Of a DNA stretch of 64,000 nucleotides, positions 25,613 through 33,540 are shown piece by piece. The notes beneath the pieces were generated by a model. The model saw nothing but the letters and a program-made list of their open reading frames with translations, was not told the DNA's origin and searched no databases. A program made the translations under genes and the position numbers. Positions within the stretch are counted from its first letter, which is position 1. Each line of letters starts with the position of its first letter. The DNA lies in contig NZ_JACRTC010000001.1 in assembly GCF_014385095.1 (NCBI RefSeq), forward strand, positions 124,001 through 188,000, in the 5' to 3' direction. This DNA comes from Zongyangia hominis. GTDB lineage: Bacteria > Bacillota > Clostridia > Oscillospirales > Ruminococcaceae.

Positions 25613-26572
25613 TTGAAGATTGTGGTTTTGGACGCGGGGACGGTCAATCCGTCCGACATTTCCTGGGAAAGGCTCAATAGGGTGGGGGAAGTGACCGTCT
25701 ATGAAAGCACCCCGCCGGAGCGGGTCATTGAGCGCATCGGCGACGCCCCCATCATCGTCTGCACCCGCACCCGCATCCGGCGGGAGGTGTTCGAGCAGTG
25801 CCCGGGATTAAAATACGTGGGGCTCTTCGCCACCGGCTACAACATCATCGACACCGCCGCGGCCAAGGAGCATGGGGTGGTGGTCTGTAATGTGCCCGGA
25901 TATTCCACCGAAGCGGTGGCTCAGTTTGTCTTCGCCCTGCTCTTAGAAATCTGCCACCATGTCCCGGCCTATGACAGCCTGGTCCGCACCGGACGCTGGG
26001 AGGAGGCGCCCGGCCGCTACGCCTCGGCCCTGCCGCTCATGGAGCTCAAAGACAAGACCATGGGTATTATCGGCATGGGGGACATCGGCTACCGCACCGC
26101 CCAGATCGCGGCGGCCTTCGGCATGCGGGTCCTGGGCACCCGCCGTCATCCCGACCCCCGCATGGAAACCGATTCCATCCGCTTTACCGATCTGGATACC
26201 CTGCTCAGGGAAAGCGACGTCATCTCCCTCCACTGCCCTCTCTTTCCCGAGACCCGCAATCTCATCGACAAGGCGGCCATCGCCAAGATGAAGGACGGCG
26301 CCATCCTCATCAACACTGCTCGGGGCCCCATCCTCAATGAGCGGGATGTGGCCGACGCTTTAAACAGCGGCAAGCTCTGGGGCGCCGGGGTGGATGTGCT
26401 TTCCAACGAGCCGCCGAGGGAGGATAATCCGCTTCTCCATACCAAAAACTGCATCGTCACCCCCCACATCGCCTGGGCGCCCGAGGAAACCCGACGGCGT
26501 CTTGTGCGGATGGTCGCCGAAAATATGGAGGCGTTTCTCAGTGGATGTCCCATTCACGTGGTCAATCCGTGA
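25613..26572 (+). CDS. D-2-hydroxyacid dehydrogenase (glycerate/hydroxypyruvate reductase-like)
   Basis: A 319-residue NAD(P)-dependent enzyme. The NAD site is MGIIGMGDIGYRTAQIA. Catalytic residues of the family are visible: arginine in INTARGPIL, glutamate in the segment DVLSNEPP, and histidine in TPHIAWA. FATGYNIIDTAAAKEHGVVVCNVPGYST is typical of the hydroxypyruvate/glycerate reductase branch. TTG 25613 has GAGGAGG eight bases upstream; the open frame further upstream overlaps the previous terminator and is not coding. It is a single gene. The exact substrate cannot be given; lactate or phosphoglycerate-type activity is less likely from the motif set. Confidence 0.9.
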   Translation: MKIVVLDAGTVNPSDISWERLNRVGEVTVYESTPPERVIERIGDAPIIVCTRTRIRREVFEQCPGLKYVGLFATGYNIIDTAAAKEHGVVVCNVPGYSTEAVAQFVFALLLEICHHVPAYDSLVRTGRWEEAPGRYASALPLMELKDKTMGIIGMGDIGYRTAQIAAAFGMRVLGTRRHPDPRMETDSIRFTDLDTLLRESDVISLHCPLFPETRNLIDKAAIAKMKDGAILINTARGPILNERDVADALNSGKLWGAGVDVLSNEPPREDNPLLHTKNCIVTPHIAWAPEETRRRLVRMVAENMEAFLSGCPIHVVNP

Positions 26573-26627
26573 GGATGGCGAGAGGCCCTTTAAATATTGG
26601 AAATGGAAAGAAAACGATAGGGTTTCG

Positions 26628-26656
26628 TTGCATTTTTTTTCGTTTCGCTGTAAAAT
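26628..26656 (+). promoter_or_regulatory. Promoter of the feo operon
   Basis: TTGCAT, 17 bases, TAAAAT, about 50 bases before feoA. No clear Fur or DtxR box was recognised around it. Confidence 0.6.
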
Positions 26657-26705
26657 AAAATGGAATATTGGCGATGGACGTTGGAATAAGGGAGCGGACA
26701 AATTG

Positions 26706-26933
26706 ATGAAAACATTAAACCAGATGAGAATCGGCAAAAAGGCGAGAATCGTTGCGGTAGGCGGAGAGGGAGCGCTCCGGGACCGGCTGTTGGACATGGG
26801 ATTGACACCACACACCCAGGTGATGATCCGCAAGGTGGCGCCGATGGGGGATCCCATCGAGCTGATGCTGCGGGGCTATGAACTGACACTGCGGGTGGAC
26901 GACGCAAAAAATATTGTGGTGGAGGAGGACTAG
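26706..26933 (+). CDS. feoA: Ferrous iron transport protein A
   Basis: A 75-residue SH3-like protein. Typical FeoA features are the start LNQMRIGKKARIVAVGGEG, then LRDRLLDMGLTPHTQVMI and LMLRGYELTLRVDDAKNI. FeoA binds FeoB and is needed for full Fe(II) uptake. ATG 26706 (with an in-frame TTG just before it) follows AAGGGAG at a rather long spacing. It lies three bases before feoB. Confidence 0.95.
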   Translation: MKTLNQMRIGKKARIVAVGGEGALRDRLLDMGLTPHTQVMIRKVAPMGDPIELMLRGYELTLRVDDAKNIVVEED

Positions 26934-26936
26934 TCC

Positions 26937-28943
26937 ATGGTTTTTGCACTGGTAGGTAACCAGAACAGCGGCAAAACGACACTCTTTAACCAGCTGACCG
27001 GCTCCAACCAGCATGTGGGGAACTTCCCCGGCGTCACGGTGGAGCGCAAGGATGGGGTTATTCGGGGGCAGAAGGACGCCACGGTGGTGGATCTGCCCGG
27101 CATCTATTCTCTTTCCCCCTACACCAGTGAGGAGATCGTCACCCGGGAATTTATCCTCAAACACCATCCGGACGGCATCATCAACATTGTCGACGCCATG
27201 AACATCGAGCGCAACCTCTATCTGAGCATGCAGCTCATCGAGCTGGGTGTGCCCATGGTGATCGCCCTCAACATGATGGACGAGATGCGCTCCAACGGCG
27301 GCACCGTGAAGATTTCCCAGCTTTCGGAGGAATTGGGGGTGCCGGTGGTTCCCATCTCGGCGGCCAAAAACGAGGGCATCGACGAGCTGATAGCGCGGGC
27401 CATCAAGACAGCCGAGCGCAAGCAGCTTCCCAAGCGGCAGGACTTCTGCTCGGGAGCCGTACATAGAACCATCCACTCTATCGCTCACTTAGTCGAGGAC
27501 CATGCCGAGCGCATCGGTTTTCCCATGCGCTTTGTGGCCACCAAGCTGGTGGAAGGGGATGCGCCCATCGAGGAAGCGCTGCATCTGTCCGACAATGAGA
27601 AGGACATGATCGGCCACAGCATCACAGAGATGGAGCGGGAGCTTGGTACCGACAAAAAGGCGGCGCTGGCCGACATGCGTTACTCCTTTATCGATAAACT
27701 CTGCGCCGACTGTGTGGTCAAGCCCAAGGAGAGCCGGGAGCACATCCGCAGTGTCCACATCGACAACGTGCTCACCAATAAATATTTAGCCATCCCGGTG
27801 TTTCTGCTGATCATGCTCATCATCTTCTGGTTGACCTTCGGCGTGATCGGCAGCTTTTTGAGCGACTTGCTGGCCCGGGGCATCGACGCCGTAACCGGCG
27901 TCGTCAGCGCGGGGCTCACCGCCTACGGTATCAACCCCGTGGTCCATTCCTTGATAATCGACGGCGCTTTCGCCGGTGTGGGCAGCGTGCTGTCCTTTAT
28001 CCCCACCATCGTAGTGCTCTTTTTCTTCCTCTCCCTGTTGGAGGACAGCGGCTATATGGCCCGGGTGGCCTTTGTGATGGATAAACTCCTGCGCAAAATC
28101 GGCCTGTCGGGGCGTAGCTTTGTGCCCATGCTCATCGGCTTCGGCTGTTCGGTGCCGGCCATCATGGCCACCCGAACCCTCTCCAGCGAGCGGGACCGGA
28201 GGATGACCATCATGCTCACCCCCTTCATGTCGTGTAGCGCCAAGCTCCCCATTTACGGCATGTTTACCATGGCCTTTTTCCCTAAGTACCGGGCCCTCGT
28301 CATGATCGGGCTGTATGTCTTGGGTATGATCATCGGCATCATTGTGGGGCTTGTCCTCAAAAAGACGGCGTTTCGGGGCAACCCCGTGCCCTTTGTCATG
28401 GAACTGCCCAACTACCGCCTTCCCAGTCCCAAGAGCGTGTGTCTGCTCCTCTGGGACAAGGCCAAGGACTTTTTGACTCGCGCTTTTACCATCATCTTTG
28501 TAGCAACTTTGATTATCTGGTTCTTCCAGACCTTTGATTTTCGTTTTAACGTGGTGCAAAACAGCGCCGACAGCATGTTGGCGGGCATCGGGCGGTTTAT
28601 TTCCCCCATTTTTGCACCTCTCGGTTTTGCCGACTGGCGGGCTTCCACCGCCCTCATCACCGGATTTTCGGCCAAGGAGGCCGTCATCAGCACCTTTGCG
28701 GTGCTCACAGGCGCTTCCACCGCCAACCTACCTCAAGCACTTGCCTCCATCTTTACGCCGCTGGCGGCCAGCGCCTTCCTGGTCTTTACCCTGCTTTACA
28801 CCCCCTGTGTGGCGGCCATCAGCGCCGTCAAACGGGAGATGAACAGCGGGAAGGCCGCGGCGCTGGTGGCGGTCTTCCAAAGCGTGGTGGCATGGCTGGT
28901 GGCCTGCGGGGTCTACCAGATCGGCGCGCTGTTCATCCATTAA
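26937..28943 (+). CDS. feoB: Ferrous iron transport protein B
   Basis: A 668-residue GTPase-permease. G-domain motifs: G1 GNQNSGKTTLFN, G3 DLPGIYSL, G4 NMMDE, then a guanine-nucleotide dissociation-inhibitor helical region, followed by the Gate domains of the membrane part (GCSVPAIMATRTL, SCSAKLPIYG and CVAAISAVKRE, with the conserved cysteines in the first two). It imports Fe(II) in anaerobes. Shorter loops aside, length is normal for clostridial FeoB. A Cys-rich partner follows 14 bases later. Confidence 0.96.
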   Translation: MVFALVGNQNSGKTTLFNQLTGSNQHVGNFPGVTVERKDGVIRGQKDATVVDLPGIYSLSPYTSEEIVTREFILKHHPDGIINIVDAMNIERNLYLSMQLIELGVPMVIALNMMDEMRSNGGTVKISQLSEELGVPVVPISAAKNEGIDELIARAIKTAERKQLPKRQDFCSGAVHRTIHSIAHLVEDHAERIGFPMRFVATKLVEGDAPIEEALHLSDNEKDMIGHSITEMERELGTDKKAALADMRYSFIDKLCADCVVKPKESREHIRSVHIDNVLTNKYLAIPVFLLIMLIIFWLTFGVIGSFLSDLLARGIDAVTGVVSAGLTAYGINPVVHSLIIDGAFAGVGSVLSFIPTIVVLFFFLSLLEDSGYMARVAFVMDKLLRKIGLSGRSFVPMLIGFGCSVPAIMATRTLSSERDRRMTIMLTPFMSCSAKLPIYGMFTMAFFPKYRALVMIGLYVLGMIIGIIVGLVLKKTAFRGNPVPFVMELPNYRLPSPKSVCLLLWDKAKDFLTRAFTIIFVATLIIWFFQTFDFRFNVVQNSADSMLAGIGRFISPIFAPLGFADWRASTALITGFSAKEAVISTFAVLTGASTANLPQALASIFTPLAASAFLVFTLLYTPCVAAISAVKREMNSGKAAALVAVFQSVVAWLVACGVYQIGALFIH

Positions 28944-28957
28944 AGAAAGAAGGAACT

Positions 28958-29125
28958 ATGAGGCCCATCGATTATGTGATTCTTGCCATTGTGCTGGTGC
29001 TGGTTGCACTGGCGGCCCGCTACGCCTGGAAGCACCGAGGAAACTGCGGCGGCTGTCAGGGCTGTGCGGGATGCGCCCGCAAGGATTGCGCCAAGCGCAA
29101 AGAAGAAAATACGGAAAAAAAGTAA
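28958..29125 (+). CDS. FeoB-associated Cys-rich membrane protein
   Basis: A 55-residue protein: one transmembrane helix (DYVILAIVLVLVALAARYAW), then CGGCQGCAGCARKDC and a lysine-rich tail. This is the pattern of the small FeoB-associated proteins found after feoB in many Clostridia. The clustered cysteines probably bind iron. ATG 28958 follows AAGGAAC. Last gene of the feo operon. Confidence 0.9.
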   Translation: MRPIDYVILAIVLVLVALAARYAWKHRGNCGGCQGCAGCARKDCAKRKEENTEKK

Positions 29126-29137
29126 ACAAAACATGAA

Positions 29138-29170
29138 AAAGCCCCAGCCGTCTTTTCGACTGGGGCTTTC
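29138..29170 (+). terminator. Terminator of the feo operon
   Basis: AAAGCCCCAGCCG pairs with CGACTGGGGCTTT, six-base loop. The T run is short (TTT-C), so termination may be partial. Confidence 0.75.
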
Positions 29171-29545
29171 CACCTGCCGGTGGGGGAAGCCGCGCTGTGA
29201 CGCATGGGAGCCATGGTCCTGTGCGCCGCGATGAGCGCGCTAACGAAGTTAGCGGCGCATCTTTTTCCACCTACCGGTGGAGGATGTCGCTCTTAGCGCA
29301 TGAGGACCGTGATTTCGGATGTAAAGGACAGCGTCCGAACAAAGACTGCGGTTTCTTTTCACCTGCCGGTGAGGGACACCGCGCTGTGGCGCAGGGGGGC
29401 GTGGCCTTGCGTGCCGCAGACAGCGTTCCAACGAAGCCAGTGGTTCCTCTCCGCCTGCCGGTGAGGGATGCCGCGCTGCGGAGCAGGGGGACCATTATCC
29501 CGTGCGGCAGCGGTGAATGCCCCACGAGAGGGCGCATGGCGCCGC
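29171..29545. repeat. Four degenerate tandem repeats of 92-97 bp
   Basis: Units begin at 29171, 29268, 29360 and 29452, giving spacings of 97, 92 and 92 bases. Each starts with a variant of CACCTGCCGGTG, continues GGGA..CCGCGCTGTGGCGCA.GGG, and in units 1-3 ends with AACGAAG-like and T-rich stretches (units 1 and 3 share CTAACGAAG/CCAACGAAG). The stretch 29126-29691 has no supported gene; a frame at 29197-29730 merely runs through the repeats. Related shorter copies lie in the opposite orientation at about 60668-60795. Confidence 0.8.
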
Positions 29546-29691
29546 CCGGATGGGAAATGACCCATGCAATGGGGACGTGGCCCTTTGCACATCGAAAAAG
29601 AGGAGCTCCCATAAAAGCGACAAAAGGCATCCAGCGTAAGCCGGATGCCTTTTTTGCCGGGGTACTGTTTTGCTTAAAAACCGAGAAGGGA

Positions 29692-31059
29692 CTAATCGAC
29701 CTTGGGAAGGCCGTCGAAGCCCTTTTGTAAATCGGCGTCGGTGGGGACGTAGTCGGTCATGTTGCCGTCGTGGTAGGCCTGATAGGCGGTCATATCGAAG
29801 TAGCCGGTGCCGGTGAGGCCGAAGAGGATGGTCTTTTCCTCGCCGGTTTCCTTGCACTTGATGGCCTCGTCCATGGCCGCGCGGATGGCGTGGGCGGACT
29901 CGGGGGCGGGGAGGATGGTTTCGTATTTGGCGAAGGTGGTCGCCGCGTCAAAGACCTTGGTCTGTTCCACGGCCACCGCCTCCATATAGCCGTCGTGGTA
30001 GAGCTTGGAGAGGATGGGGGACATGCCGTGATACCGCAGTCCGCCCGCGTGGTTGGCCGAGGGCATGAAGCCGGAGCCCAGGGTGTACATCCGGGCAAGC
30101 GGCGTCACCTTGCCGGTGTCGCAGAAATCATAAGCATATTTGCCACGGGTAAGGGAGGGGCAGGAGGCGGGCTCCACGGCCACGATGCGGGGATTCGCTT
30201 TGCCGGTCAACTTATCCTGCATGAAGGGGGCGATGAGGCCGCCTAAGTTGGAGCCGCCGCCGGCGCATCCGATGATGACGTCGGGGTACTCGCCCAGGAT
30301 TTCCATGGCCTTCTTGCTTTCGAGCCCGATGATGGACTGATGCAGCAGCACCTGGTTGAGGACGGAGCCCAAGACGTAGCGGCATCCCTCGGTGCTGACG
30401 GCCTTTTCAATGGCCTCGGATATGGCGCAGCCCAGGCTGCCGCCGGTGTTCGGGTCCTTGGCCAGAATCTGGCGTCCGGCGTTGGTGGTGTCGCTGGGGC
30501 TCGCGATGACGTTGGCGTCAAAGGTCTGCATGACCGCTTTGCGGTAGGGTTTTTGGTTGTAGGAGACCTTGACCATGTAGACGGTCAGGTCCAGTCCAAA
30601 GTAGGCGCAGGCCTCAGAGAGGGCCGTGCCCCACTGGCCGGCGCCCGTTTCGGTTGTCAGACAGGTTAAACCCTGCTTCTTGGCGTAATAGGCCTGGGCG
30701 ATGGCGGAATTGAGCTTGTGGCTGCCGGAGGTGTTGTTGCCCTCGAATTTATAGTAGATCTTGGCCGGGGTCTCCAGGGCCTTTTCCAGATTGTAGGCGC
30801 GGATGAGGGGAGAGGGCCGGTAAATCTTATACATCTCCTGGATTTCTTCCGGGATGTCGATATAGCGGGTGGTGGCGTCCATCTCCTGATGGGCCAAGTC
30901 CTTGCAGAAGACGGGATAGAGCTCTTCCTCTGTGGCGGGCTGCAGGGTGGCGGGGTTGAGCATGGGGTCGGGCTGCTCGGGCATGTCGGCGCGCAGGTTA
31001 TACCATTGTTTGGGCATCTGGTCTTCGGTGAGATACAGTCTGTGAGGAATTTTGGTCAT
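29692..31059 (-). CDS. trpB2: TrpB2-type tryptophan synthase beta-like PLP enzyme
   Basis: A 455-residue fold-type II PLP enzyme, longer than TrpB1 (about 400 residues), as usual for TrpB2. Motifs: RPSPLIRAYNLEKAL, the PLP lysine in NTSGSHKLNSA, TETGAGQWGTALS, the phosphate-binding loop GCAGGGSNLGG and LFGLTGTGYFD. TrpB2 makes tryptophan from indole and serine, or from O-phosphoserine in some organisms. No trpA or other trp gene is adjacent, so indole salvage is plausible. It is controlled by its own T-box leader with a TGG (Trp) specifier, which supports a tryptophan role independently of homology. The start codon is ATG 31059 with an AAGGAGT ribosome site. Confidence 0.93.
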   Translation of the reverse strand: MTKIPHRLYLTEDQMPKQWYNLRADMPEQPDPMLNPATLQPATEEELYPVFCKDLAHQEMDATTRYIDIPEEIQEMYKIYRPSPLIRAYNLEKALETPAKIYYKFEGNNTSGSHKLNSAIAQAYYAKKQGLTCLTTETGAGQWGTALSEACAYFGLDLTVYMVKVSYNQKPYRKAVMQTFDANVIASPSDTTNAGRQILAKDPNTGGSLGCAISEAIEKAVSTEGCRYVLGSVLNQVLLHQSIIGLESKKAMEILGEYPDVIIGCAGGGSNLGGLIAPFMQDKLTGKANPRIVAVEPASCPSLTRGKYAYDFCDTGKVTPLARMYTLGSGFMPSANHAGGLRYHGMSPILSKLYHDGYMEAVAVEQTKVFDAATTFAKYETILPAPESAHAIRAAMDEAIKCKETGEEKTILFGLTGTGYFDMTAYQAYHDGNMTDYVPTDADLQKGFDGLPKVD

Positions 31060-31161
31060 AGTAAGGACTCCTTTTCAAAATGAATTTCCGGGAGCGGGGA
31101 AGTGTATCGAAGACAATCTGCCACGCGGGGCTTTGGCCGCCGCATTGCCGTAAAGGACAAC

Positions 31162-31206
31162 AAAAAAGGCTTTTGTCTCAACAATACTGTTGGGACAAAA
31201 GCCTTT
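31162..31206 (-). terminator. T-box intrinsic terminator of the trpB2 leader
   Basis: On the minus strand AAAGGCTTTTGTC...CAACA pairs with TGTTGAGACAAAAGCCTTT and is followed by TTTTTTG. The 5' side of this stem includes the CCCAA that can instead pair with TTGGG of the antiterminator, giving the regulatory switch. Confidence 0.88.
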
Positions 31207-31448
31207 GCTTCTGCGGTACCACCCAAATTGACGCTTGCGCGTCCACTCGCTCCCTATACAAACATATAGGCTCCCTTGGTAACGGGTGGAGGTCCCGTCA
31301 GGCACTACTGGGCGTTGCCGCTTTTCGTCCTGCCCTCATGAGTCCATTCAGCCCAGTGTCATCTGCTGCCTTCCACCAAACGGCAGCTCTCTGTGAGATC
31401 ACGCTCTGTGCCTACTCTTCTCAATCAACGGTTTGTGGGTTGTTTGAT
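31162..31448 (-). ncRNA. T-box leader of trpB2, specifier TGG (Trp)
   Basis: On the minus strand the conserved T-box reads TTGGGTGGTACCGCAG (complement of 31211-31226). Upstream, stem I carries AGAGAGCTGCC, the loop TTTGGTGGAA and GGCAGC. The specifier loop is GAATGGACT, placing codon TGG at 31346-31344. ACGGGACCTCCACCCGTTA is a typical stem III. TTGGG of the T-box side can pair with CCCAA to form the antiterminator. Uncharged tRNA-Trp should switch expression on. One oddity: the T-box bulge is TGGT, which pairs with a tRNA ending ACCA, whereas bacterial tRNA-Trp usually has G at that position. Confidence 0.93.
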
Positions 31449-31456
31449 TGCTTTTT

Positions 31457-31485
31457 AGTATAATCACGGCGGCCGGATTTGTCAA
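31457..31485 (-). promoter_or_regulatory. Promoter of the T-box-trpB2 transcript
   Basis: On the minus strand a perfect TTGACA, a 17-base spacer and TATACT. The predicted RNA start lies a few bases before stem I of the T-box. Confidence 0.88.
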
Positions 31486-31524
31486 GCCCTCCGTGAATAT
31501 TTTTTCTGTGAGCATCCTATGCCG

Positions 31525-33285
31525 CTATTCCTCTTTGGGTGACTGGCCGAACTGGGTGCGGTAGAGAGCGGCGTATCTTCCGTCCTTTTGCATCAGCTCC
31601 TCGTGGGTGCCCAGTTCCGCGATGCCCTCGTTGTCGATGACCACAATCCGATTGGCGTTTTTGATGGTGGAGAGGCGATGGGCGATGATGAGGGTGGTGC
31701 GGCCCTGGCTCAGCCGGTCGAAGGCCTGCTGGATGCGGGACTCAGTCTCGCTGTCGAGCGCCGAGGTGGCCTCGTCGAGGATGAGGATGGGCGGGTTTTT
31801 GAGGAAGATGCGGGCAATGCTGATACGCTGCTTCTGGCCCCCGGAAAGGAGGATGCCCCGCTCGCCCACATAGGTGTCATAGCCGTCGGGCAGCGCCATG
31901 ATCTCCTTGTGGATGTCGGCCAGCATGGCGGCCTGGACCACCTCGTCCATGGTGGCGCTGCTGCGCCCATAGCGGATGTTCTGGGCGATGGTACCGGCAA
32001 AGAGGAAGACGTCCTGCTGGACAATGCCCACCGCGTCCCGCAGGGAATGGAGGGTGAGTTCCTTGATGTCCTGTCCGTCGATGAGGATGCGCCCGCCGGT
32101 GGGGTCGTAGAAACGGGGCAGGAGCTGACAGAGGGTGGTCTTGCCGCTGCCGGAGGGTCCCACCACGGCCAGGGTTTCCCCTGCGCCTAAGGAGAGGCTG
32201 ACATGCTCCAAGACATTGTGCTCCCCGTCGTAGGAGAAGGAGAGGTCCTCAAACGCCACGTCTCCCCGCACGTCGGCGAGCACCTTGGCGTCGGGAGCCT
32301 CCTTGACGTCGGGTTCGATATCCATCAGCTCCGTGAAGCGCCCGAAGCCCGCCATACCGGTGGTGAATTGCTCCATGAAAGAGGTCAGGCGCTTGATAGG
32401 CTGGAGGAAGACAGCGATATAGAGGTTAAAGGTGATAAGCTCGGTGAAGGTGAGGCTTCCCCGCATGATGAAAAAGCCGCCCACCGCGATGACCAGAACG
32501 TTGAGCATGGCGGTGAGGAATTCCATGCCGGCGTTAAAGATGCCCATGGCCTTGTAAAACTCGCCCTTGGAGTTTTTAAAGCGGTCATTGCCCTTGGAAA
32601 ACTTGCGGATTTCGTACTTCTCATTGGAGAAGGCCTTAGCCACCCGCATACCGGAAAGGCTGGATTCCAGATCGGCGTTGACGTCGGCCACCCGCTTTTT
32701 GACCTTGAGGGAGGCGTCGGCCATCCGCCGCTTTTGGGAGGTGGCAAAGAAGACGATGAGTGGAATCATGAAGAAGACCACCAGCGCAAGCTTCCACTGG
32801 ATGGTGAACATGACGATGAAGGAACCGATGAGGGTGATCAGAGAGATGAAAAGGTCCTCCGGACCGTGGTGAGCGAGCTCCGTGATCTCAAAGAGGTCGT
32901 TGGTCACACGGGACATCAGATGGCCGGTGCGGTTCTGGTCATAGAAGCGGAAGGACAGGGTCTGAAGGTGGGAAAAGAGATCCTGGCGCATGTCGGCTTC
33001 GATGTAGACGCCCAGCTGGTGCCCTAGAAAGGTGACGATATAAAACATCACCGACCGCAGGACAAAGGCCAGAGCTACCGCGCCCATGACAAGGAAAAAG
33101 GTGCCGAAGAGCCGCTGGGGCAAAAGCTGCTCCATGGCGCCCTTGGATACCAGGGGGAAGAGCAGATCAATGGCCGCGATAAAAAAGGCGCAGACCATGT
33201 CCAGAATAAAGAGCTTCAGATGGGGCCGGTAGTAACCGGCAAAGGTGGCAAATTTGCCTTTCTTCTTACGTTTTGCTTGCTGCAA
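31525..33285 (-). CDS. ABC exporter, homodimeric type, transmembrane-ATPase fusion
   Basis: A 586-residue exporter half with all canonical motifs: Walker A GPSGSGKTT, signature LLSGGQKQRISIARIF, Walker B ILDEATSALD and H-loop IAHRLST, so it probably works as a homodimer (MsbA/BmrA/Sav1866 type). The N terminus is basic (AKRKKKGKFATF) before six helices starting YRPHLKLFILDMVCAFF. TTG 33285 follows AAAGGGGAT by six bases and is preferred over a frame-extending codon 15 residues upstream. It is a single gene; the next gene downstream, trpB2, has its own promoter. Substrate unknown. Confidence 0.93.
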   Translation of the reverse strand: MQQAKRKKKGKFATFAGYYRPHLKLFILDMVCAFFIAAIDLLFPLVSKGAMEQLLPQRLFGTFFLVMGAVALAFVLRSVMFYIVTFLGHQLGVYIEADMRQDLFSHLQTLSFRFYDQNRTGHLMSRVTNDLFEITELAHHGPEDLFISLITLIGSFIVMFTIQWKLALVVFFMIPLIVFFATSQKRRMADASLKVKKRVADVNADLESSLSGMRVAKAFSNEKYEIRKFSKGNDRFKNSKGEFYKAMGIFNAGMEFLTAMLNVLVIAVGGFFIMRGSLTFTELITFNLYIAVFLQPIKRLTSFMEQFTTGMAGFGRFTELMDIEPDVKEAPDAKVLADVRGDVAFEDLSFSYDGEHNVLEHVSLSLGAGETLAVVGPSGSGKTTLCQLLPRFYDPTGGRILIDGQDIKELTLHSLRDAVGIVQQDVFLFAGTIAQNIRYGRSSATMDEVVQAAMLADIHKEIMALPDGYDTYVGERGILLSGGQKQRISIARIFLKNPPILILDEATSALDSETESRIQQAFDRLSQGRTTLIIAHRLSTIKNANRIVVIDNEGIAELGTHEELMQKDGRYAALYRTQFGQSPKEE

Positions 33286-33488
33286 GATAAATCCCCTTTC
33301 TTTTTGGCGGTCAAAAGGGCCTGGCGTCACATCCAGAGGACGGGCGCCAAAATGCCCGAAAACACGAAAGACAAAAATAGTATACCATATTTCTCTGAGA
33401 AAGAGCAGGGGGAAAGCTCCACAAAAGTGGGGAAGGGGAGGGGCCCCATTTTGGTGATGAAGAAAGGGGGAAAACCCAGCTGGGCATA

Positions 33489-33525
33489 GAAAAAGGGAGA
33501 CAGCTTTCGCTGTCCCCCTTTTAGG
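33489..33525 (-). terminator. Terminator of the first GH32 gene
   Basis: On the minus strand AAAGGGGGACAGC pairs with GCTGTCTCCCTTT across a GAAA loop, followed by TTCTATG. It sits 16 bases after the stop. Confidence 0.8.
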
Positions 33526-33540
33526 AAAAACCGTTAAGGG

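Noticed and set aside
29171..29545. Repeats considered as a CRISPR array
   Set aside because: Units are degenerate along their whole 92-97 bases with no constant repeat alternating with unique spacers, and there are no cas genes.
29197..29730. A 177-residue frame through the 92-bp repeats
   Set aside because: It is created by the repeats and runs into the antisense end of trpB2; there is no ribosome site.
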